DNA of 24,095 nucleotides from Pelargonium cotyledonis (lineage: Eukaryota; Streptophyta; Magnoliopsida; Geraniales; Geraniaceae): contig JAYMTA010000802.1 in NCBI GenBank assembly GCA_036897625.1, positions 1 through 24,095 of the forward strand, in the 5' to 3' direction. Position numbers and translations under genes: made by a program. Shown here in pieces: positions 18,923 through 24,095 of this stretch. The notes below the pieces were generated by a model that was not told the origin of the DNA, did no database searches, and saw only the letters and a program-made list of their open reading frames with translations. Each line of letters starts with the position of its first letter. The first letter of the stretch is position 1.

Positions 18923-20519
18923 AACTTGTTGAGCTACTTGATTGAAGACTTAAATATGAGATTTCGAAGCAATCAAACGCCTTAAATCTCGACGTTTGTT
19001 ACCTTGTACGCTCATGTATTATTCATCGACTTAATTATAGTAATATTGTTTGAAATTTTTTAAGACAAAGCTGGAGGTTGAGGTTCTAGGATCGATATGG
19101 AGATGAAGGGTAAAGGTTCCCGCTCATGAGTTCCTAGAGCATGTACTTGCTAGGGTAGCACATGCTGAGGGAAAACTCATATGTGAACTTAGGAATCTGC
19201 ATCGAATGGGAGAGTAAACTTCTACTCTAATGATTTAATTAACCACATCTCATTGGAGAAAAATGTAGAGATTTTCTCAATCTGAATTATGAGATCCCTT
19301 CAAGTATTTATACTTACAAATCAGCTTAGTAAATGATGTAGCGACATATAATTGGTTGTTGGTGGTGTGTTATGTGCGGTCCACTTCGGAAAACATTATG
19401 AGCTTGGATCCTACTTTTAGGGACACACCTCTCATAGGGCATCATGCGAGTATAAAAACCTGCACGCGCCAGCACTGTGATTTGGGACGTCAAAGGCTTT
19501 GGAGGTGCTTCATAGCGCCAATGTTAACTTCAAAGAGCGAACTTTGAATCCAGACGCAATGTCCCTTATATATATATATGGTGTTTTTTTGTGAGTTCAA
19601 ATGCTTTTTTAGATGACTGGGCACCACGATGTTCTTGAAAGTAGAAGAGTATTCTTGGCGGTGACATGAGACATGTCCCTTAATGTCATGAAAACTCTTT
19701 ATTAACATGAGTATATTTTTGGAGGCGAGACACTATTTTAAATGCTTAAAGACTCCTTCTAAAAATGAGGGTTTTCTTTTTAGACGGTGACACAATCTTT
19801 CATGTATCTTAAAGACGGAAAACATCACTTTTTTTATTTGTAGGATTTCTATTGAACAGAAGAGTACTCTTGTTAAACGCCTACAAGAGATTGGACAACG
19901 ACCGAGATGCTAAGTGCCACGTGGGAACCACGAAGCGATGCGAGAGAATCCAGTCTGTTTCTAGGGGACCAATAAGACTATCAAATCATCTAAAATTTAG
20001 GAGGTCCGATTGGGAGGATTTTGAGATTGACTTGATCTATTATCCCAAAATAATTCAGGACTCAACTCCACCACACATTCCTTTTGATGCTATTAAGAAT
20101 GTTCAGGCTAGCTTGTTTCAACTCAACACAATAATATTTAGTCTTACATTTCGTATGTTCATCAAGTTTTATTAGTGAATAATTAAGTATATTGAGCACA
20201 CAATTCAAATATTTAATTATTGCCTACCAAACCACCTACCATACTAAAAAAAAGTCTGTAGGTTGGTCATCAATGAAGCTGATACATAAAAACATGATCA
20301 ACGGCTAGGATGGTCAGATACAACGTGCCACGTCATGAAGAACCAAACAAAACCCATGCATGTACATTTACAGTACAACGTGGGAAGCTCTACTTAGGTT
20401 TAGAATTGATGTCGTCTTTGAATTCGACCAAATATTAATCACAACGTGAAAGCTACCACTTAATTATTCAATAATTAATCTAACAAAATCGTCAATCCAT
20501 TTATTTTTTTCTTGGTCCA
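18923..20519. other. Intergenic region between divergent LysM and GH9 genes
   Basis: About 1.6 kb with no supportable gene. Small frames at 19356-19547, 19490-19708 and 19852-20175 have no domain, no plausible start context and no splice continuation. A TA microsatellite is at about 19568-19578. The segment 19030-19900 is slightly richer in G and C with repeated AAGACTCC/AAGACGG-like wording and may be decayed transposon sequence. No LTR, inverted repeat or tail could be delimited. A G-box, CCACGTGG, is at 19917-19924. Confidence 0.5.
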
Positions 20520-20542
20520 ACCATCTAATTAATACTATATAT
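20320..20542 (+). promoter_or_regulatory. Promoter of the GH9 endoglucanase gene: TATA box, ACGT-core repeats, RY motif
   Basis: A TATA box (CTATATATA) lies at about 20535-20543, some 85-90 bases before the start codon at 20628. Three copies of ACAACGTG stand at 20320-20327, 20375-20382 and 20441-20448. The latter two are extended (ACAACGTGGGAAGCT and ACAACGTGAAAGCT). A CCACGTCA at 20328-20335 directly abuts the first. An RY/Sph-type CATGCATG is at 20355-20362. ACGT cores are bound by bZIP and some bHLH factors, and RY motifs by B3 factors. The clustering suggests hormone- or organ-regulated expression, which is inference. Confidence 0.6.
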
Positions 20543-20573
20543 ACAATACTTTCAAAGTTTTCAGACATCATAA

Positions 20574-23627
<3,054 letters not shown>

Positions 23628-24053
23628 CGTATTGATGCCATTTTGTTTACTGATCTACTCGTAAAAATTTGTAACCTCTTTGGGATTCACTCTATAATAG
23701 TCTAATATCTGAAAGCACGCATCCTGCAAATAATCAAAACTTGGGCAAAGAAGTGCGGACAAGAAAATATAGGTAACTCTGCAAACTATTGAACGACACA
23801 GTTTGACAAATAGCAAATCGTTTTTTTTATATATAAAAAATCAAATAGTACTCCCAGTTAAGTAACTAAAGAACATTGAAACTAGATAGTACAGCAATAC
23901 CTATTCTACTCAATAACCTCAGAGAAGTCGCCTATAAGAATCCAACAAAATTACCAATACAATTCCATAAAACAAGCAAATGAGAAAGAACTGAAATAAC
24001 TATAGATAGCATTGGCAAAATTGTGATTTGTCAAAAGTAAAGGCTGCATAAAC
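23628..24053. other. GH9 3' UTR and intergenic DNA
   Basis: AT-rich sequence following the GH9 stop codon, with no supportable coding region. The first 100-150 bases are presumably 3' UTR. A short T-run and TATATATAAAAAA stretch lies at about 23821-23840. Confidence 0.55.
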
Positions 24054-24095
24054 CTGAGCCGGCAGAGTCCATGCTTGGCCTTTTAGAATCTACCA
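24054..24095 (-). other. Possible partial exon of a minus-strand gene at the window edge
   Basis: Read on the minus strand, one frame is open from the window edge and would encode VDSKRPSMDSAGS. It is followed by a splice-donor-like CAG then GTTTATG at 24053. The composition is more coding-like than the AT-rich DNA beside it. With only 42 bases the call is weak, and no family is recognisable. Confidence 0.25.

Noticed and set aside
19356-20175. Small genes or a transposon relic between the LysM and GH9 genes
   Set aside because: The frames are short, have no domain or splice continuation, and no terminal repeats or target duplications could be delimited.

Overview
The window is nuclear DNA from a flowering plant, most likely a eudicot. 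Genes are intron-rich with GT-AG introns and T-rich intron sequence. The protein families are plant-typical: a HUA2-like PWWP/CID protein, a class C GH9 endoglucanase with a C-terminal CBM49, and a plant LysM protein. Non-coding DNA is AT-rich and carries a tRNA-derived SINE and a Stowaway-type MITE. The species cannot be read from the sequence.

Layout, left to right. 1-~94: GC-rich stretch with a GNRA-tetraloop hairpin followed by T5, possibly the 3' end of a structured RNA gene cut by the window edge. 778-1895 (+): four-exon gene for ribosomal protein eL42 (105 aa), with site II and telo-box motifs upstream. 1896-3557: intergenic, with a SINE at 3015-3156 and a CT-rich leader of the next gene. 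3558-12545 (+): eleven-exon HUA2-like gene (about 1551 aa: PWWP, long disordered basic/Ser-rich middle, RPR/CID, poly-proline, WRP C-terminus). Its 1.8-kb first intron holds the MITE (4457-4715). 12546-15923: about 3.4 kb of non-coding DNA between two convergent genes. 15924-18391 (-): three-exon LysM-domain gene (373 aa). 18392-20627: shared upstream region of two divergent genes. 20628-23627 (+): nine-exon secreted GH9 endoglucanase (617 aa). 23628-24095: non-coding, with a possible exon edge of a minus-strand gene at the very end.

The four genes are unrelated in function and do not form a pathway or cluster: translation, co-transcriptional RNA processing, an intracellular LysM protein of unknown role, and cell-wall remodelling. 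All exon models were built by hand from reading-frame continuity, splice-site dinucleotides and family knowledge, and every junction keeps frame. No CRISPR, insertion sequence, phage or operon-like structure is present. I found no convincing new system. The items most worth a second look are the left-edge RNA-like sequence, a frame-preserving 78-nt intron and a NAGNAG acceptor in the HUA2-like gene, the SINE and MITE insertions, and repeated ACGT-core elements upstream of the endoglucanase.
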